From Phymatolithon calcareum (lineage: Eukaryota > Rhodophyta > Florideophyceae > Hapalidiales), in NCBI GenBank assembly GCA_977006965.1, contig OZ345358.1:1550001-1614000 (forward strand): DNA of 64,000 bases. The letters run 5' to 3'. A model generated the notes under the pieces. It saw only the letters and a program-made list of their open reading frames with translations. It did not search any database and was not told where the DNA came from. This document shows, piece by piece, positions 62,374 to 64,000 of this stretch. The stretch's first letter is position 1; every line of letters begins with the position of its first letter. The translations under genes and the position numbers were made by a program.

Positions 62374-63394
62374 CGAGGAAATTCGCTAAATGCCCACCAA
62401 AAGTGGTAAAAGTCCATTAAATATCCACCCCTAGCCAAAGCTACTACTCACCCATGGCAAAATATACTATCATACTCACCCTACCCGAACCTACTACTCA
62501 TCCGTTTCTCAGAGCGCTCTATGCGACAGTGAAATTAATTTCGTACGCTACTCTCTCTGGTTTAGCTCTTCGTCTCAACTATTGATAGCAGCTCCTTCAT
62601 CGAAGGCGGTGAGGTCGATGATCATGGACTGAGCCGCTTTGTAGATGTGCTTTCGCTTCGCCTTGACAAGGTTCTGTATGTTGGGCCTACCACAGGTCTG
62701 TGAGAAGTGACCGTTGTGTCTACACGAGGAGCAGTGACGGGCCCTCACTTTGGACGGCACGTAAGGCTTCTTGCGCTTACGGCCCGGCTTAGCGACAAGT
62801 TCAAATGGCACCAAGTCTTCCTGTACTAGCAGGCCACAAGTAACTGCAACACGCGTGATGCTGCCCTCGCCTTGCTTGGCCCAGGTAGCTCAGTCTTGAA
62901 CCGGCGCTCCCTTGAGGGGTCTCCAACACAGCTGTGTCCGACTGACTTGGTGATCCTGATACCCCCGACGCTCGGCAGCGCGCTGACGTTCACGCGGAAG
63001 GTGCAAGCTGTGGGCTGGCTACAGATGAGTGTCAGACGCTACTTGTCGCGCCTCTCCACGAGATATGCCTTCCCGATTGAAGCGTTGTGGGAGATCACGA
63101 CGTTAACAACATCATCGAGGCTTGATCCAAAGTCGTCGCTCACCTAAAGCACGAGCTTCTTCTTGTCCATGGTTTCAGAGTGATTAGTGCGGTAGCGTGG
63201 CGAGTTGAGCTTGTCAGACGAATTCGAGGGTGTGCACAGAAGTTGGATCAAGGGGAAGTAGCAGCCACTTCCCTTTTTCCCTCCAAAAAAACGCAACTTT
63301 CAGCGCTCCACGTAACGGATGAGTAATAATTTTGGCTTGGTTGGATGTTTAGAGTACTTTCACCACTTTTGGTGGGCATTTAGCGAATTTCCTC
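62374..63394 (-). mobile_element. Mutator-like element 2, deletion derivative
   Basis: Perfect 9-bp TSD AAAAAGTTT (62365-62373, 63395-63403), the Mutator hallmark. TIRs begin GAGGAAATTCGCTAAATGCC and CACCAAAAGTGG. The minus-strand gene keeps the N- and C-terminal parts only. Confidence 0.9.
62577..63164 (-). pseudogene. MULE 2 transposase, core deleted
   Basis: From ATG 63164: MDKKKLVL, stop, then a MuDR-type N-terminal domain (VISHNASIGKAYLVERRD, LICSQPTACTFRV, ITKSVGHSC; with its CxxH-like pattern). It passes to broken sequence and then the C-terminus: KPGRKRKKPY, knuckle CSSCRHNGHFSQTC, acidic end. TAG stops interrupt the first part. The DDE core and SWIM are missing. Confidence 0.75.
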
Positions 63395-63509
63395 AAAAAG
63401 TTTCCACGGCGCGAGGCAAAAATGTTTTTCGCTTAGCCAATTATGTACTGCCATAACAGAAGGTGTCCAATGAGATTCTCGCATTCCCAAGCTCATAAAA
63501 AATAAAAAT

Positions 63510-64000
63510 GAGGAAATTCGCTGCATGGACAGAAAAAGGTGGAAAAATTCGCTAAATCGGCACCCCTTGCAATAACTACTACTCGTTATGATACACAGAG
63601 CACTCCATAGAAATAAACTTATCAAAAAAATAATATTTATTTCATGCACAACTCTATGCTTCAGCTCCTCGTCGCAAGTAGCATCTCCGTCATCGCAGGC
63701 GGTGAGCTCAATTATCATGGACTGAGCCGCTTTGTCGATGTGTTTTCGCTTCGCCTCAACAATATTGCGGATGTTCTGCTTGGCGCATGTCTGCGAGAAG
63801 TGACCGTTGTTTCTGCACGAGGAGCCGTGACGGGACCTCATTTCGGACGGGAAGTACGGCCTCTTGCGCTTGCGGCCCAGCTTAGCGACAAGGTCACACG
63901 GAACCAAATCATCCTGTACTAGCTGGTAACCAGTGACTGCAACACGAATGATGATACCCTCGTGTTGCTTGGCCCACGTTATCAATAGCCATGGGTCCCA
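63510..64000 (-). mobile_element. Mutator-like element 3, runs off the window
   Basis: Left terminus GAGGAAATTCGCTGCATGG at 63510, only 106 bases from the TSD of MULE 2 and in the same orientation. The minus strand encodes the C-terminus (WAKQHEGIIIRVAVTGYQL, PGRKRKR-type basic run, knuckle CRNNGHFSQTC with first Cys pair altered to GSSC, acidic tail) and continues past base 64000. Confidence 0.75.

Overview
The window looks like a transposon-dense stretch of a protist (microbial eukaryote) nuclear genome. The reasons are APE-type non-LTR retrotransposons (LINEs) with AATAAA-type 3' ends, hAT, Mutator-like and Harbinger-like DNA elements, a Ty3/gypsy element, a Hedgehog-type Hint gene and short secreted-protein genes. 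The flavour of the elements (SWIM/zinc-knuckle MULEs, hATs with an SNPY-x-HLK-x-C zinc finger, secreted Hint protein) suggests an alveolate such as Perkinsus, with an oomycete-like lineage as the alternative. This is an inference; nothing in the window fixes the species. There is no rRNA, no CRISPR and no operon.

Layout. 1-1500: promoter-like repeats and a LINE scrap. 1.8-8.9 kb: a hAT transposase gene split by two LINE insertions, one of them a complete two-ORF LINE (family A, 3735-8654) with a 12-bp target-site duplication (TSD). 9.4-12.9 kb: a deep nest of LINE B, C and D copies and a SINE. 13.0-14.7 kb: a small MULE, then an intact DUF1826-like gene. 14.9-18 kb: LINE B with a hAT-type MITE inside, an internally deleted hAT, and a tRNA-like sequence. 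18.8-20.4 kb: secreted Hint (Hog) gene. 20.9-30.4 kb: another LINE/SINE/hAT nest. 32.9-33.5 kb: a secreted-protein gene followed by perfect palindromes. 33.8-38 kb: LINE B2, SINEs, a hAT. 38-46 kb: mostly unrecognised, with hairpins, an RNase H-bearing LINE and an AT-rich island. 46.3-48.4 kb: a hAT carrying a Harbinger-like MITE. 49.4-55.2 kb: a minus-strand chromodomain Ty3/gypsy element with paired LTRs. 55.2-56.7 kb: a possible copia-like remnant. 56.7-60.9 kb: a nearly complete LINE B. 61-64 kb: LINE A2 tail and two Mutator-like elements.

How it fits together. I could match TSDs for about twenty insertions, so the order of events can be read: for example hAT-3 and a LINE B both landed inside one SINE, and a LINE C landed in a LINE B that had itself landed in an older LINE B. 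LINE families A, B, C, D and A2 share an RNA hairpin just before the AATAAA signal. Its stem bases change in a compensating way between families, as expected of a tail recognised by the reverse transcriptase. In both LINEs where it can be seen, the ORF2 start codon overlaps the ORF1 stop. Only the DUF1826-like gene, the Hint gene and the 195-residue secreted protein look like host genes, and the Hint gene needs a frameshift or short intron to be read through. All coordinates, pairings and identities were read by eye; no alignment or search was run.
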